Below are positions 62,889-64,000 of a stretch of DNA of 64,000 bases, in pieces; the stretch's first letter is position 1; each line of letters starts with the position of its first letter. The notes under the pieces were generated by a model. The model saw only the letters and a program-made list of their open reading frames with translations, did no database searches and was not told the origin of the DNA. Source of the DNA: Exophiala sp. HKRS030 (lineage: Eukaryota; Ascomycota; Eurotiomycetes; Chaetothyriales; Herpotrichiellaceae); contig JAHWDD010000003.1 in NCBI GenBank assembly GCA_023897205.1, positions 5,335,665 through 5,399,664 on the forward strand, read 5' to 3'. A program made the position numbers and the translations under genes.

Positions 62889-64000
62889 ATGGACAATGAA
62901 AGCCAATCCTCAATGAGTTCTCTGGAGAATGATTATAGTGCAACAATACTTCTATTCAGCCACGAATTTCCGAGCGATGATGTACAGGCGCTGTTTCGTT
63001 CGCTACATAGACACAGCAAAGGCTTGAAATTTCCCCTACTTGCTGCATTCTTGACAGAATGTGGTCGAATTGCTAAAGAGGAGATCGCCAAATTACCCAA
63101 ACATCTACAAGAGGGTATTCCTACTTTTCAAACTGTCTTAGGGCTTGCCTCACATTTCGAGGAGCTGAAAAGAGGCCCGTTGGGTGGAGCTTGGGAAGGG
63201 GCTTTGCTTTGCATATACCAGCTCGCCACTTTGATTGGGTAAGTCAACCTTTGAGTGCCACCAGGCTAGACCAAGTTGCGCATCGAAGACGACCTGTATA
63301 CTGAGTTTATCTATACAGAGATTTTGAATCAAAGGGGCTAGCTTATGACCTCCCAAACCGCAATGTAACCGTGGTAGGTATGAGTATTGGCTTGTTTGCA
63401 GCAGCAGCTACCGCCGCGGCATCTTCGCTTGCAGATCTTGCCTACATGGGAGCAGAAAGTGTCAGGGTATCCTTCGCGTTTTGTGCACACGTTGGTCGAA
63501 CTTCCAACCTTTTGGAGACACGAGGTGTGGATGAGGCACTTCCTAGCTGGGCCTACGTCGTCACAGGTCTTTCAGCGGATGAAATTCAAAGGGAGCTGAC
63601 AACCTACAACGAGGAAACGGTAAGTGATAGAGTCTAATATCATGTGACTTCATTACACACAAGACTGTGCCATCACTTTACTACACCCGTGTCCGGGTAG
63701 ATACTGATTGACATTTAACAGACCACTTCGTTGCTTAACAAAGTCACCATCAGTCATACGGACAAAGCCTCGGTTGGCGTGACGGGGCCTCCTGCACGTT
63801 TGCATCATCTTTTTCGGCACTCAGATGTCCTGAAATATTCCAAACATTCTTCACTGCAGATTCATGGAGGTCTCTGTCATGTCTCAAACATCTATAACAA
63901 TGAAGATGTGGCGTCAATACTCAGTGCTGTACAGCTCCAAGCCTGGCGGGACAGGCATTTGAAGCTGCCATTGCTTTCGCCGTACACAGGGCTGCCTTTC
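62889..64000 (+). CDS. Non-reducing polyketide synthase, SAT domain, runs off the right edge
   Basis: First 310 residues in three exons: 62889-63238, 63319-63619, 63722-64000 (open to the edge). Introns 80 and 102 bp (GTAAGT donors; ACAG and AACAG acceptors). The visible part is a starter-unit acyltransferase (SAT) domain: ATILLFSHEFPSDDVQALFR at the start, FPTFQTVLGL-like region, VVGMSIGLFAAAA where SAT domains carry their nucleophile elbow, and SFAFCAHVG. VTISHTD..SVGVTGPPARLHHLF and GGLCHVSNIYN (putative active-site His) follow. The elbow has Ser where the usual Cys (G-x-C-x-G) stands. KS, AT, PT and ACP domains lie beyond the window. With the MbL thioesterase next door, a TE-less NR-PKS making an aromatic polyketide is expected. 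Confidence 0.92.

Overview
The window is nuclear DNA of a filamentous ascomycete (Pezizomycotina). Evidence: short 49-80 bp GT..AG introns with TACTAAC/CTAAT-like branch sites, Zn2Cys6 regulators, a LRR/PP2C-type fungal adenylate cyclase, a secreted type-B carboxylesterase, a SAT-started non-reducing polyketide synthase, an intron-bearing nuclear tRNA-His, and AT-rich, TA-rich blocks that look like RIP-mutated repeats. It is a draft assembly: a 100-N gap lies at 34506-34605, flanked on its left by long poly-G and poly-A runs. Linkage of the left and right halves is therefore only a scaffold join.

Left half (1-33.5 kb), mostly housekeeping-like: the 3' end of a HET-type gene (edge), an annexin, an AsaB/GA4-desaturase-family oxygenase with a one-base frameshift near its end, a five-exon secreted carboxylesterase, an epoxide hydrolase, a GH31 alpha-glycosidase, the adenylate cyclase, a large unrecognised coiled-coil/low-complexity protein, a D-serine dehydratase-like PLP enzyme, an unrecognised protein with a C-terminal C2H2-like finger, an intron-containing tRNA-His(GTG), a DUF6601-type membrane protein and a membrane-anchored protein with a papain-like His/Cys layout.

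Middle (34.6-47.2 kb), an accessory region. A Dal81/TamA-like Zn2Cys6 regulator, a hydantoin racemase (Dcg1-like) and an allantoate-permease-family (Dal5-like) transporter form a probable nitrogen-scavenging group. The racemase and transporter share a divergent promoter that carries four perfect GC-rich palindromes in 51 bp plus GATA sites. Next comes a stretch of decay: an alpha/beta-hydrolase relic, the tail of a second Zn2Cys6 regulator, a DJ-1/PfpI gene cut off by an AT-rich block, an intact secreted clan GH-A glycoside hydrolase, and a secreted-protein gene broken by two in-frame stops of the kind RIP makes.

Right part (48.5-64 kb): an amidase, a DHA1-type MFS exporter, and a GPI-anchored-looking multicopper oxidase with a one-base frameshift. 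After a 3.2 kb gene-poor stretch, the start of a secondary-metabolite cluster follows: a Baeyer-Villiger-type FAD monooxygenase, a metallo-beta-lactamase-type thioesterase, and divergently from it the SAT domain of a non-reducing PKS that runs off the right edge. The PKS/MbL-thioesterase pair is the signature of TE-less aromatic polyketide pathways (anthraquinone-type and relatives). The BVMO suggests oxidative ring opening or ester formation.
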